From Natronohydrobacter sp. (GTDB taxonomy: Bacteria > Pseudomonadota > Alphaproteobacteria > Rhodobacterales > Rhodobacteraceae): a stretch of DNA of 21,078 bases. Shown here in pieces: positions 1 to 9,748 of this stretch; position 1 is the stretch's first letter; each line of letters opens with the position of its first letter. The stretch covers positions 1-21,078 of the forward strand of contig SKSL01000281.1 of NCBI GenBank assembly GCA_007123015.1, in the 5' to 3' direction. Below the pieces are notes generated by a model, which did not search any database, was not told where the DNA came from, and worked only from the letters and a program-made list of their open reading frames with translations. The translations under genes and the position numbers were made by a program.

Positions 1-1595
<1,595 letters not shown>

Positions 1596-1596
1596 G

Positions 1597-4500
1597 TCAA
1601 CCCTCTTCCTCCGAATCCAGGAGTTCCATGTTCAGGCCGAGGCCGCGGACTTCCTTCACGAGCACATTGAAGCTCTCAGGCACGCCCGCCTCGAAATTAT
1701 CCTCGCCCTTGACGATCGATTCATAGACTTTGGTCCGGCCTGCCACATCATCTGATTTCACTGTCAGCATTTCCTGCAGCGTGTAAGCGGCGCCATAAGC
1801 TTCCAGCGCCCAGACCTCCATCTCGCCCAGACGCTGGCCACCGAACTGCGCTTTCCCGCCCAGCGGCTGCTGCGTCACCAGACTGTAAGGCCCGGTTGAT
1901 CGTGCGTGCAGCTTGTCATCGACCAGATGGTGCAGTTTGAGCATGTATTTCACGCCCACAGTCACCGACCGCGCGAATTGCTCGCCTGTGCGCCCGTCAA
2001 AGACCACCGACTGGCCAGACGTGTCAAAACCAGCGCGTGTCAGCGCGTCATTTACATCGACCTCTTTCGCACCGTCAAACACTGGCGTCCCGATCGGCAC
2101 CCCGCGCGTGACTGTCGATGCATGCTCGACCAGCGCCTCTTCTGCCATACCGTCAAAGACGTCATTGTAGAAGTCATCGCCATAGCCGATCCGCATCGCG
2201 TCGCGTACAGGCGTCATGTCGCCCGAGCGGCGATACTCCTGCAGCGCCTCGTCGATCTGCACCCCCAGACCGCGCAATGCCCAGCCCATATGGGTTTCCA
2301 GAATCTGGCCCACATTCATTCGCGAGGGCACCCCGAGCGGGTTCAGCACCAGATCGACTGTCGTCCCGTCCGCAAGGAACGGCATGTCCTCGACTGGCAC
2401 GACTTTCGAAATGACACCCTTGTTGCCATGCCGCCCGGCCATCTTGTCACCCGCCTGCAGCTTCCGCTTCACAGCGACAAAGACCTTGACCATCTTCATC
2501 ACGCCCGGCGGCAGATCATCGCCGCGACGCACCTTTTCGACCTTGTCATCGAAACGGGCCTGCAATTGGCGCTTCTGCTGGTCGAAAAGTGCATTCAGTG
2601 CTTCGACTTCCTGCGCCTCGGCCTCATCGGCCAGTGCGAGCTGCCACCACTGACCGCGGCTCAGGCTTTCCAGAAGCTCAGGGGTGATTTCGGAATTCGG
2701 CCGGACGCCCCTGGGCCCTTTGACCGCCGTTTTGCCAAGGATCAACTGGCGCAGACGCCCGTAGATATTGCGCTCGAGAATTTCCAGCTCGTCATCGCGG
2801 TCGCGCGACAGACGCGCAATTTCCTCGCGCTCGATCTGCAGCGCACGCTCGTCTTTTTCGACGCCGTGGCGGTTGAACACGCGTACTTCCACAATGGTCC
2901 CGTAGGCCCCCGGCGGCAGCCGCAGCGAGGTGTCGCGCACATCGGACGCTTTCTCGCCGAAGATCGCACGCAAAAGCTTCTCTTCCGGCGTCATCGGGCT
3001 TTCGCCCTTGGGCGTCACCTTGCCCACCAGAATGTCGCCCGCCTGCACTTCCGCACCGACATAGACGATGCCCGCTTCATCAAGATTGCGCAGCGCTTCT
3101 TCGCCGACATTCGGGATGTCGCGGGTGATTTCTTCCGGCCCGAGCTTCGTGTCGCGTGCCGCGACCTCATATTCATCGATATGGATCGAGGTGAAGACGT
3201 CATCCTTCAGGATGCGCTCCGAGATCAGGATCGAGTCTTCATAGTTGTAGCCATTCCACGGCATGAAGGCCACGACCACGTTCCGGCCCACGGCCAATTC
3301 GCCCATATCTGTGCAGGGACCATCCGCGATCACTTCGCCCCGTGTCACCTGATCGCCCACTTTCACCAGCGGACGCTGGTTGATGCAGGACGACTGGTTC
3401 GAGCGCTTGAACTTGCGCAGGCGGTAAATGTCCACGCCCGGCTCGCCCGGGTCCAGCATCTCTGTCGCGCGGACCACGATCCGCTGCGCATCGACCTGAT
3501 CGATCACGCCGGCACGCCGCGCCATGATGGCCGCACCAGAGTCGCGGGCCACGACGCCTTCGATCCCGGTGCCGACCAGCGGCGAATCCGCCTGCAGCAG
3601 CGGCACGGCCTGACGCATCATGTTCGAGCCCATCAGCGCGCGGTTGGCGTCGTCATTTTCCAGAAACGGAATCAGCGAAGCTGCGACCGAGACAAGCTGC
3701 TTCGGCGACACGTCGATCAGATCGACCGAGCTTGACGGCGAGAGCATGAAATCGCCGCTCTTGCGGGTCGAGACCAGATCATTGACGAAGCGCATTTCGC
3801 CATCAAGCTGCGCATTCGCCTGCGCAACTGTGTGACGCTGTTCTTCCGTGGCGCTCAGATAGACCACCTCATCCGTGACTTGCCCATTCTCGACCTTGCG
3901 ATAGGGGGTCTCGATGAAGCCATACTTGTTCACGCGCGCGAATGTCGCCAGCGAGTTGATCAGACCAATGTTCTGACCTTCCGGCGTCTCGATCGGGCAC
4001 ATGCGGCCGTAATGGGTCGGGTGCACGTCGCGCACTTCGAACCCGGCGCGCTCGCGCGTCAGACCGCCCGGCCCTAGCGCCGAGAGACGCCGCTTATGCG
4101 TCACTTCCGAGAGCGGGTTGGTCTGGTCCATGAATTGCGACAACTGCGAAGAGCCGAAGAATTCGCGCACAGCCGCAGCCGCAGGCTTCGCATTGATCAG
4201 ATCCTGCGGCATGACTGTGTCGATCTCGACCGAGGACATGCGCTCGCGGATCGCGCGCTCCATGCGCAACAGGCCCACCCGATACTGGTTTTCCATCAGC
4301 TCGCCGACCGAGCGCACACGACGGTTGCCCAGATGGTCGATATCGTCGATTTCGCCCTTGCCATCACGCAGTTCCACAATGCCCCGGATACAGGCCACGA
4401 TATCTTCGGGCCGCAGCGTGCGCAGCGTGTCGGGCGCATCGAGTTGCAGGCGCATGTTCATCTTCACACGGCCCACAGCGGACAGATCATAGCGTTCCGC

Positions 4501-5730
4501 ATCGAAGAATAACTGGTCGAACAGCGCCGAAGCCGTATCGACGGTCGGCGGCTCGCCCGGACGCATGACGCGGTAGATATCCATAAGCGCGCCGTCGCGG
4601 TTCCAGTTCTTGTCAGCGGCCATGGTGTTGCGGATATAGGGGCCAACATTGACGCCATCGATATCGAGCACGTCGATATCCGTGATGTCATTGTCCAGAA
4701 GCGTCTTGAGCGTGCCGCCCTTGACCTCGCCGTCCTTGTCCAGTTCCCAAGTCAGTTCATCGCCGGCCTCGACATAGATCTCGCCAGTCTCTTCATTGAT
4801 GATGTCCCGTGCGACAAAGCGCCCGACAATCCGATCAAAGGGTAGCAGAAGGTCTGTGACATCGCCTGTGTCGATCAGTTTCTTGACCGCGCGCGGCGTC
4901 ATCTTGTCGCCCGCCTTGCAGATCACATCGCCTGTCGCCGCATCGACCAGATCAAAGCCAGGCCGGGTGCCGCGCACGCGCTCGGGGAAGAACTTGGTGA
5001 CCCAGCCCTTGTTCTTCTGCAGCTTGAAATTGACCGTATCGTAATAGGCTTCCATGATCTGGTTCTGATCCATGCCCAGCGCATAGAGCAGCGTAGTCAC
5101 GGGCAGCTTGCGGCGGCGGTCGATGCGCGCATAGACGATGTCTTTCGCGTCAAACTCGAAATCAAGCCAGGAACCGCGATAGGGAATGATCCGACACTGG
5201 AACAAGAGCTTGCCAGAGCTGTGCGACTTGCCCTGATCATGGTCGAAGAACACGCCCGGAGAGCGGTGCATCTGGCTGACCACCACGCGCTCGGTCCCGT
5301 TCACCACGAATGTCCCGTTATGGGTCATCAGCGGCATGTCGCCCATGAAGACATCCTGTTCCTTGATGTCCTTCACGGATTTCGCACCCGTATCTTCATC
5401 AACATCGAACACGATCAGACGTAGCGTCACTTTCAGCGGCGCCGCATAGGTCATGTCGCGCTGCATGCATTCGTCAATATCGTATTTCGGTTTTTCCAGA
5501 TCGTATTTCACGAATTCCAGAGTCGCGGTTTCATTGAAATCCTTGATCGGAAAGACCGACTGGAACACCCCCATGATCCCTTCGCCATCGCGCGGCTTCT
5601 CGGCATCGCCAGAGCGGAGGAACAGATCATAAGAGGATTTTTGGATTTCGATCAGATTTGGCATCTCCAGCACTTCGCGGATTTTGCCGAACATCTTGCG
5701 GATACGTTTCTGGCCAACATAGGATGCCAT
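1597..5730 (-). CDS. rpoB: DNA-directed RNA polymerase subunit beta
   Basis: This is the second-largest RNA polymerase subunit, 1377 aa, the usual length in alphaproteobacteria. The rifampicin pocket [10 protein letters not shown]...[12 protein letters not shown] spans residues 527-555, with His545 and Ser550 at the places of E. coli His526 and Ser531, so the pocket is of the sensitive wild-type form. NYEDS (829-833) and [12 protein letters not shown] (1094-1105) are conserved core motifs, and the end matches the family ([12 protein letters not shown]). The start chosen is [10 protein letters not shown], preceded by AAGGTG 9 nt upstream. An in-frame ATG 99 nt earlier exists, but the 33 residues it would add are basic and unlike RpoB. 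It lies between rplL and rpoC. Confidence 0.98.
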   Translation of the reverse strand: MASYVGQKRIRKMFGKIREVLEMPNLIEIQKSSYDLFLRSGDAEKPRDGEGIMGVFQSVFPIKDFNETATLEFVKYDLEKPKYDIDECMQRDMTYAAPLKVTLRLIVFDVDEDTGAKSVKDIKEQDVFMGDMPLMTHNGTFVVNGTERVVVSQMHRSPGVFFDHDQGKSHSSGKLLFQCRIIPYRGSWLDFEFDAKDIVYARIDRRRKLPVTTLLYALGMDQNQIMEAYYDTVNFKLQKNKGWVTKFFPERVRGTRPGFDLVDAATGDVICKAGDKMTPRAVKKLIDTGDVTDLLLPFDRIVGRFVARDIINEETGEIYVEAGDELTWELDKDGEVKGGTLKTLLDNDITDIDVLDIDGVNVGPYIRNTMAADKNWNRDGALMDIYRVMRPGEPPTVDTASALFDQLFFDAERYDLSAVGRVKMNMRLQLDAPDTLRTLRPEDIVACIRGIVELRDGKGEIDDIDHLGNRRVRSVGELMENQYRVGLLRMERAIRERMSSVEIDTVMPQDLINAKPAAAAVREFFGSSQLSQFMDQTNPLSEVTHKRRLSALGPGGLTRERAGFEVRDVHPTHYGRMCPIETPEGQNIGLINSLATFARVNKYGFIETPYRKVENGQVTDEVVYLSATEEQRHTVAQANAQLDGEMRFVNDLVSTRKSGDFMLSPSSSVDLIDVSPKQLVSVAASLIPFLENDDANRALMGSNMMRQAVPLLQADSPLVGTGIEGVVARDSGAAIMARRAGVIDQVDAQRIVVRATEMLDPGEPGVDIYRLRKFKRSNQSSCINQRPLVKVGDQVTRGEVIADGPCTDMGELAVGRNVVVAFMPWNGYNYEDSILISERILKDDVFTSIHIDEYEVAARDTKLGPEEITRDIPNVGEEALRNLDEAGIVYVGAEVQAGDILVGKVTPKGESPMTPEEKLLRAIFGEKASDVRDTSLRLPPGAYGTIVEVRVFNRHGVEKDERALQIEREEIARLSRDRDDELEILERNIYGRLRQLILGKTAVKGPRGVRPNSEITPELLESLSRGQWWQLALADEAEAQEVEALNALFDQQKRQLQARFDDKVEKVRRGDDLPPGVMKMVKVFVAVKRKLQAGDKMAGRHGNKGVISKVVPVEDMPFLADGTTVDLVLNPLGVPSRMNVGQILETHMGWALRGLGVQIDEALQEYRRSGDMTPVRDAMRIGYGDDFYNDVFDGMAEEALVEHASTVTRGVPIGTPVFDGAKEVDVNDALTRAGFDTSGQSVVFDGRTGEQFARSVTVGVKYMLKLHHLVDDKLHARSTGPYSLVTQQPLGGKAQFGGQRLGEMEVWALEAYGAAYTLQEMLTVKSDDVAGRTKVYESIVKGEDNFEAGVPESFNVLVKEVRGLGLNMELLDSEEEG

Positions 5731-5867
5731 GCGCGTCGTCACCTTTCTTGGTCTTCGCGGGCGGGCAGACTGTCGGGCCTCAGCTGCCGGCCGCTTGCGA
5801 AACGGGTGTGGGGCTCTATTCCTGCGCATCTTCCCACTGATGCGCTCCCGAGCCGATCACTTTCCCT

Positions 5868-5909
5868 GGACAAAGCTTTGATCAGATAATCCAATGCAAA
5901 GCGCTGTCC
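5868..5909. other. Imperfect hairpin in the rplL-rpoB spacer (possible RNA processing site)
   Basis: The arms 5868-5880 (GGACAAAGCTTTG) and 5897-5909 (CAAAGCGCTGTCC) pair at 11 of 13 positions, with two central mismatches and a 16-nt loop. It lies downstream, in transcript order, of the attenuator-type stem at 5922-5952. In E. coli the rplL-rpoB spacer holds both an attenuator and an RNase III cleavage site. An equivalent role here is inference from position and shape only. Confidence 0.45.
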
Positions 5910-5921
5910 AGAAACAGCGAT

Positions 5922-5952
5922 AAACTGGGGCTGGCAAAACCAGCCCCAGTTT
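5922..5952 (-). terminator. rplL-rpoB intercistronic attenuator / terminator-type stem
   Basis: The arms AAACTGGGGCTGG (5922-5934) and CCAGCCCCAGTTT (5940-5952) pair perfectly over 13 bp around a 5-nt loop. In the minus transcript the stem ends in UUU followed by A, so the U-tract is short and partly inside the stem. This fits partial termination. It begins 38 nt after the rplL stop codon. Ribosomal proteins, especially L7/L12, are needed in excess over RNA polymerase, and an attenuator here would lower rpoBC transcription, as known in E. coli. Confidence 0.75.
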
Positions 5953-5990
5953 CGATTTCAACAGGTCGAGATGCCGCGCATCCCGGCCAA

Positions 5991-6371
5991 TTACTTCAGC
6001 TCGACTTTCGCGCCAGCGTCTTCGAGCTTCTTCTTGATTTCTTCTGCTTCCTCTTTCGGAGCAGCTTCCTTCACGGCCTTGCCACCAGCTTCGACCAGAT
6101 CCTTGGCTTCTTTCAGGCCCAGACCAGTGATGCCACGGACTTCCTTGATGACCGCGATCTTGTTCGCGCCGGCTTCCAGCAGGATCACGTCGAATTCGGT
6201 CTTTTCTTCTGCAGCCGCCGCACCAGCGTCGCCGGCCGGGCCTGCCATCATCACAGCGCCGCCAGCAGCGGGTTCGATGCCATATTCGTCTTTCAGGATC
6301 GTTTTGAGTTCCTGAGCTTCGAGCAGCGTGAGGTTCACGATTTGCTCTGCAAGTGCTTTGAGATCAGCCAT
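5991..6371 (-). CDS. rplL: 50S ribosomal protein L7/L12
   Basis: This is the ribosomal stalk protein that recruits translation GTPases and occurs as several dimers bound to L10. It has 126 aa. The N-terminal dimerisation domain covers residues 1-30. An Ala/Gly/Pro hinge lies at about 34-54 and the conserved C-terminal domain at about 57-126, including [20 protein letters not shown]. The start is [10 protein letters not shown] with GGAA a short way upstream. An in-frame open stretch of 15 codons further upstream is not L7/L12-like and is rejected. It follows rplJ after a 72-nt spacer that holds a hairpin and is followed by the rplL-rpoB attenuator. Confidence 0.98.
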   Translation of the reverse strand: MADLKALAEQIVNLTLLEAQELKTILKDEYGIEPAAGGAVMMAGPAGDAGAAAAEEKTEFDVILLEAGANKIAVIKEVRGITGLGLKEAKDLVEAGGKAVKEAAPKEEAEEIKKKLEDAGAKVELK

Positions 6372-6407
6372 TGTTTCGTTCCATTCCAACAGGGTTTGAG
6401 TGTCCAA

Positions 6408-6430
6408 CGCGGGCACGAGAGTGCCACGCG
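6408..6430. other. Hairpin in the rplJ-rplL spacer
   Basis: CGCG (6408-6411) pairs with CGCG (6427-6430), and GGCAC (6412-6416) pairs with GTGCC (6421-6425). This gives a 9-bp stem with one bulged base (6426) and a 4-nt loop. It starts 13 nt after the rplJ stop codon, in transcript order, and lies 36 nt before the rplL start. There is no U-tract, so it does not look like a terminator. It could stabilise the rplL message or prevent long-range pairing over the rplL start; this is inference. Confidence 0.5.
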
Positions 6431-6443
6431 GGCCAAAGGTTGC

Positions 6444-6959
6444 TTATGCCGCTTCCCGCTCTTCGAGGGTTGAGAGGATACCGGCAATACTCGAAGCAGG
6501 TGCGCCGATCGCGCCAGCGATGTTCGAGGCAGGTGCACCAATGCACGACGCGATCTGAGCGATGAGCTCTTCGCGCGACGGCATTTTTGCCACTGCTGCA
6601 ACACCGGCAGCATCCAATGCTGTCTCGCCCATCGCGCCGCCAATCACCACCAGCTTCTGGTTGGTCTTGGCATAGGCATCGACCACTTTCGCAGCTGCGA
6701 CAGGGTCTTCCGAATAAGCAAGGACAGTCATCCCGGTCAGGAGGCCCGAAATGCTTGCGCAGGGCTTTCCTTCAAGGGCGATCTTGGCGAGCCTGTTCTT
6801 GGCGACGCGTACGGCCCCGCCTGCTTCGCGCATCTGCGCGCGCAGGACCTGCATCTCCGCAACCGTGAGGCCCGTGTATTGTGCAACCACAACCACGCCA
6901 GAGCTTTCGAAGATCTGGCCGAGTTCCTCGACCACTTTCTCTTTTTGGGCTCTATCCAC
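6444..6959 (-). CDS. rplJ: 50S ribosomal protein L10
   Basis: L10 forms the base of the ribosomal stalk and carries the L7/L12 dimers. In many bacteria the L10-L12 complex represses its own message. It has 171 aa with the usual start [17 protein letters not shown] and core [15 protein letters not shown]. The C-terminal tail is Ala/Gly rich with two near copies of [10 protein letters not shown] before the end, in the region that binds L7/L12. The start is GTG at 6957-6959, with GGAG (minus strand, 6967-6970) 7 nt upstream. An in-frame upstream extension of 29 codons is open but not L10-like. rplK-rplA are not upstream as is usual; the nearest upstream gene is a small membrane protein. Confidence 0.97.
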   Translation of the reverse strand: MDRAQKEKVVEELGQIFESSGVVVVAQYTGLTVAEMQVLRAQMREAGGAVRVAKNRLAKIALEGKPCASISGLLTGMTVLAYSEDPVAAAKVVDAYAKTNQKLVVIGGAMGETALDAAGVAAVAKMPSREELIAQIASCIGAPASNIAGAIGAPASSIAGILSTLEEREAA

Positions 6960-6966
6960 AGGGTCT

Positions 6967-6993
6967 CTCCAGTTTCTGGAGGGTTTCCCCTCC
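6967..6993 (-). promoter_or_regulatory. Two competing hairpins over the rplJ Shine-Dalgarno
   Basis: In the rplJ transcript, GGAGGG-GAAA-CCCTCC (6993 to 6978) forms a 6-bp stem closed by a GNRA tetraloop. Immediately after it, CTCCAG-AAA-CTGGAG (6981 to 6967) forms another 6-bp stem. The two stems share bases 6978-6981, so they cannot form together. The GGAG that serves as the rplJ ribosome site (6967-6970) is inside the second stem. The layout is that of a sequestering / anti-sequestering switch, which would suit feedback control of rplJ by L10. The structures are visible; the regulatory role is inference. Confidence 0.55.
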
Positions 6994-7077
6994 GGCTCAT
7001 TGCGCCAGACTTGCGTCTGACAGAAGGTCCGAACGGGCCATCCCAATTTCGCCCGAGGAAAACCCCGGAAAATTGTT

Positions 7078-7155
7078 CTATTCCCGTCTCAGGCAGGATT
7101 TATGAAAGCAAGGCCCTCACCCACCGTCTCGGACGAATCGTCTTGCAACGCAAAC
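7078..7155 (-). promoter_or_regulatory. Candidate L10 leader (autoregulatory mRNA structure upstream of rplJ)
   Basis: This lies 120-200 nt upstream of the rplJ start. In transcript orientation, GCAAG and CTTGC enclose an internal stretch with a small ACGA-T-TCGT hairpin and GTCCGAGACGGTGGGTG. This is followed by CCTG-CCTGAGA-CGGG, a short stem. The motif GAGACGG occurs twice. The position and these elements resemble the L10-binding leaders known upstream of rplJ in alphaproteobacteria (Rfam L10_leader). The match is from memory, not from a search. Confidence 0.5.
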
Positions 7156-7183
7156 AAGGCTTGCATCGCTCAACATTCACAGG

Positions 7184-7211
7184 CCTTAGACCATGTTTCG
7201 AGCAATGCCAA
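7184..7211 (-). promoter_or_regulatory. Candidate promoter for the rplJL-rpoBC operon
   Basis: On the minus strand, TTGGCA (7206-7211) is followed after 16 nt by CTAAGG (7184-7189). The -35-like box is good and the -10-like box is weak, as is common in this group. It sits just upstream of the candidate L10 leader, in a 349-bp gene-free stretch (6960-7308) where an operon promoter would be expected. No tRNA or other gene was seen in that stretch. Confidence 0.3.
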
Positions 7212-7308
7212 GTCTCAAAATGCCACGAGCGCGTGATTGCCGCATATCGCCCAAGCTGCGGTCAGGATCACCGCATCGAAGCGCAAGGCTGCTGCAAGGC
7301 AGGGCCGG

Positions 7309-7629
7309 TTACTGCGTCCCTTGCAACTGTGCGCGGTAGTATTCTGCCTCTGCGCGCGCTTCACGCAGCCCATCCATCGCAGCGGCCAGTTCTGCCTCGG
7401 TCTGGGCCAGCCGTGTGGTCAGATCGCGCTCGCGATTCTCGACATATTCGATGGCCTGGTCCCGGATCAGCTCTGCCTCATGCAGTGCCTGCGCCATCTG
7501 GTCCAATTCGCCCAGATCTTGCTGCCGCACGCGCGTGAAGCGATGCACCAGCCAATTCGCAGCCCATCCCAGCCCAAAGGCCACAAACAGGATGATTGCT
7601 GTCACAATGACAAATTCGGTCCGGTTCAT
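7309..7629 (-). CDS. Small membrane-anchored coiled-coil protein of unknown function
   Basis: This is a 106-aa protein that I do not recognise. It starts MNRTEFVIVTAIILFVAFGL. One membrane segment covers residues 5-27. From about residue 35 to 102 it is a charged, Ala/Glu/Arg-rich helix with heptad-like spacing, probably a coiled coil. The ATG has AGGAG on the minus strand 8 nt upstream. It follows the BON-like/OmpA-like gene by 47 nt on the same strand and probably forms an operon with it and ubiA. It could be an envelope partner of the OmpA-like protein; this rests on adjacency only. No terminator is evident before the rplJ leader. Confidence 0.85.
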   Translation of the reverse strand: MNRTEFVIVTAIILFVAFGLGWAANWLVHRFTRVRQQDLGELDQMAQALHEAELIRDQAIEYVENRERDLTTRLAQTEAELAAAMDGLREARAEAEYYRAQLQGTQ

Positions 7630-7676
7630 TCTGCGCTCTCCTGTCGTCCCGCTCGCATCCGCACAACCCGTCGAAC

Positions 7677-9713
7677 CTATTGCGCGGGTCGTGCAGGCGG
7701 ACGCGGCGTATCCCCTGCACCTTCTGTCACAACAATGTCCAGATCCGATTCGTCAGGCGCTTCGATCGCTTCTTCTGCGTCATCAGCAGCCGAGGCAACG
7801 TCACCTGTCGCGCGTTCGGCTTCAGCCGCAACAGCAGAAGCCCCGATCAGCTTGAACTCGATCCGCCGATTGGCCTCGCGACCTGCTGCCGAGGCATTAT
7901 CGGCAATCGGGAATTCTGGCCCGTACCCTTTGGTCTCGAAATCCGCAACCAGCGCGCCGCGCACCATCAGCGCGTCTTTGACGGCATCCGCGCGCCGCTG
8001 GCTCAGCCGCATATTCCCCTCAAGGCTGCCCTGGCTATCAGTATGCCCACCGATTTCCATTTCGAGACGCCCGCATTCGCGCAGAACCTCGGCGATCTTG
8101 TCGACAACCCGCGCAGTATCCCCTTCGACCGAAGCCGACCCCGGGGCAAAGGTGATTTGCCGCTCTTGCAGAATTTCAGCGATCCAGCGCTCACAGCGCG
8201 CAGGTGTCGGTTGATTGGCAATCGGGTCAAAGCGCTCGTCATAACGGATATTTAGATTGAAGACGGCCCCCTGCCCGAGCTTCTCGGCCAGCACGCGCGA
8301 CATCCGGTCTGAAATCGTCGCATCCCCTGTCACACCGATCACATCAAATAGGTCAGGGCGCACGCGCACAGTCCCCGATTCGAGCTGCGCCAGCGAATCA
8401 ATGGCCAGTAATGCGCGCACAGGCCAGCCTTCAGGCAAGTCAGGATCCACGCGCGCAGTCATCTCGACCGCTGGCAGGCCGAATTCAGCGCGTGCCAGCG
8501 ATTGGACCGCATCGCGCAAACGCTCATCAGACAAACGGCCCCGCAAGGACACGGCCCCGTCCGGTGTGCGCGCTGCCACAAATTCCAGCACCGCTTCGCT
8601 GGAAGCAATCTCATCATCGCTGGGGGGCAGACGAGTCGCATTCAGTGAAAACACATCCGGCAGAGTGTTTTCCAGCGTGCCGACAACCTGATCAAACATC
8701 TCGGGCGCGACGGAATTCGGGACATTCAGGGAAATATCCGTATCCGAAAAAGTGACACTGCCTGCGCCAAGCTCTGCGACAGCGTCAATCGCCTCGATCA
8801 CGCCCTGCTGCCAGCGCGGGGTCGGGGTCCCAAGGCCGATGGTGCAACTCGTAACTCCTGTCACACCAGCGACACGCCCGGCCCGCAGGATCGCAGCCCG
8901 TGCTTCTGGCGTATCAGCAGAGCAGGCATCGAAACGCGGGCCATCCTCATCAATCACGAAACGCAAGGTGAAAGGCGTGATCACCGGGCGCGGTGCAGAA
9001 ATGCTGACGCTCGCAATCAGCCCGCGCGGCCGGTTCCGCGTCAGCTCATCGCGCATCGAATCGCGCTCTCGCTCGCTTTGGGCAAGCCCTGTCACTTCGA
9101 CCCGGTCCGCCGCAATCGAGACTTTGCTGACCGAAATAAGGGCCAGCGCATCCAGTCCGAAACTCACCGCGTCGCCCCAGCCATGGGGGACAGCATGGCG
9201 CGCTGTCTCAAGCATGTTCACGACAGAAATCTCGGGATCAATCCCTTCGATCCGCGCGATGACCGCGTCTTTCTCGAATTCTGCAGGCACAAGGCCGATC
9301 AGGGAAACATCAAGATTATTGCGCAGAATTTCCATCGAGAAGCGTGGCGCGGCAATCGACGTTGTCGGCGCAACCTCGATCCCGTCGATCACGCGTTCTG
9401 CTGCGACAACGGTGCTGACCGCACTGATCGCCCGAAACCGGGCCGCTTCATTCGGTGCCAACCCGTCAAGATGCAGCAGCAATCCATCCGAGCGCGTCTC
9501 GGCCCAGTCGATATCCTGATCCGAGAGCGCCTCTTGGGCATCGCGCGCGACGACATATTCGATCCCGCGCACAGCAAATTGCGCCGCCATGATTGACAGG
9601 ATCGCAGCCGCCGCGAAAGCCAGGGCCATCAGGACAGTTGCCTTGCGCACAGGGTCAAGCGTCGCAATCCGATGCCGCAGCGAAGGCGGCAGAGTTCCAG
9701 ATTTTTCTTCCAT
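7677..9713 (-). CDS. BON-like repeat / OmpA-like peptidoglycan-binding membrane protein
   Basis: This is a 678-aa envelope protein. A basic N-terminal tail is followed by one hydrophobic segment at residues 26-45, which looks like an uncleaved inner-membrane anchor. Residues about 60-500 contain several repeated alpha/beta units of BON-like character. The C-terminal OmpA-like domain (about 515-625) has GHTDSQG (556-562), LSQRRADAV (570-578) and NRRIEF (615-620). Asp559 and Arg574 have the same spacing as the diaminopimelate-binding Asp271 and Arg286 of E. coli OmpA. An acidic tail rich in Ala, Glu and Asp follows and ends in a Pro/Arg-rich stretch. AGGGGA precedes the ATG. The gene follows ubiA by 35 nt. 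The layout (anchor, BON, OmpA) recalls mycobacterial ArfA/OmpATb; function is unproven. Confidence 0.85.
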   Translation of the reverse strand: MEEKSGTLPPSLRHRIATLDPVRKATVLMALAFAAAAILSIMAAQFAVRGIEYVVARDAQEALSDQDIDWAETRSDGLLLHLDGLAPNEAARFRAISAVSTVVAAERVIDGIEVAPTTSIAAPRFSMEILRNNLDVSLIGLVPAEFEKDAVIARIEGIDPEISVVNMLETARHAVPHGWGDAVSFGLDALALISVSKVSIAADRVEVTGLAQSERERDSMRDELTRNRPRGLIASVSISAPRPVITPFTLRFVIDEDGPRFDACSADTPEARAAILRAGRVAGVTGVTSCTIGLGTPTPRWQQGVIEAIDAVAELGAGSVTFSDTDISLNVPNSVAPEMFDQVVGTLENTLPDVFSLNATRLPPSDDEIASSEAVLEFVAARTPDGAVSLRGRLSDERLRDAVQSLARAEFGLPAVEMTARVDPDLPEGWPVRALLAIDSLAQLESGTVRVRPDLFDVIGVTGDATISDRMSRVLAEKLGQGAVFNLNIRYDERFDPIANQPTPARCERWIAEILQERQITFAPGSASVEGDTARVVDKIAEVLRECGRLEMEIGGHTDSQGSLEGNMRLSQRRADAVKDALMVRGALVADFETKGYGPEFPIADNASAAGREANRRIEFKLIGASAVAAEAERATGDVASAADDAEEAIEAPDESDLDIVVTEGAGDTPRPPARPAQ

Positions 9714-9748
9714 GGCTGTCCCCTAATCCCAGTCGGGAGCCTGCGCAA

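Noticed and set aside
1906..3735. Open frame of 609 codons on the plus strand
   Set aside because: It is antisense to conserved rpoB; its His/Asp/Arg-rich product is typical of a shadow frame and matches no family.
5731..5829. N-terminal extension of RpoB by 33 residues
   Set aside because: The added residues are basic and unlike RpoB. A family-typical start MASYVGQK with a ribosome site lies downstream.
5870..5892. TTGATCAGATAATC as an FNR site upstream of rpoB
   Set aside because: Only the left half matches TTGAT-N4-ATCAA, and oxygen control of rpoB is not expected.
6960..7046. ATG-initiated N-terminal extension of L10
   Set aside because: The family start VDRAQKEK coincides with a GTG that has GGAG 7 nt upstream. 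The upstream part contains the leader hairpins.
7120..7240. tRNA-like short stems in the rplJ upstream region
   Set aside because: No T-loop GTTCGAATC-type sequence or cloverleaf could be assembled; the stems fit an mRNA leader better.
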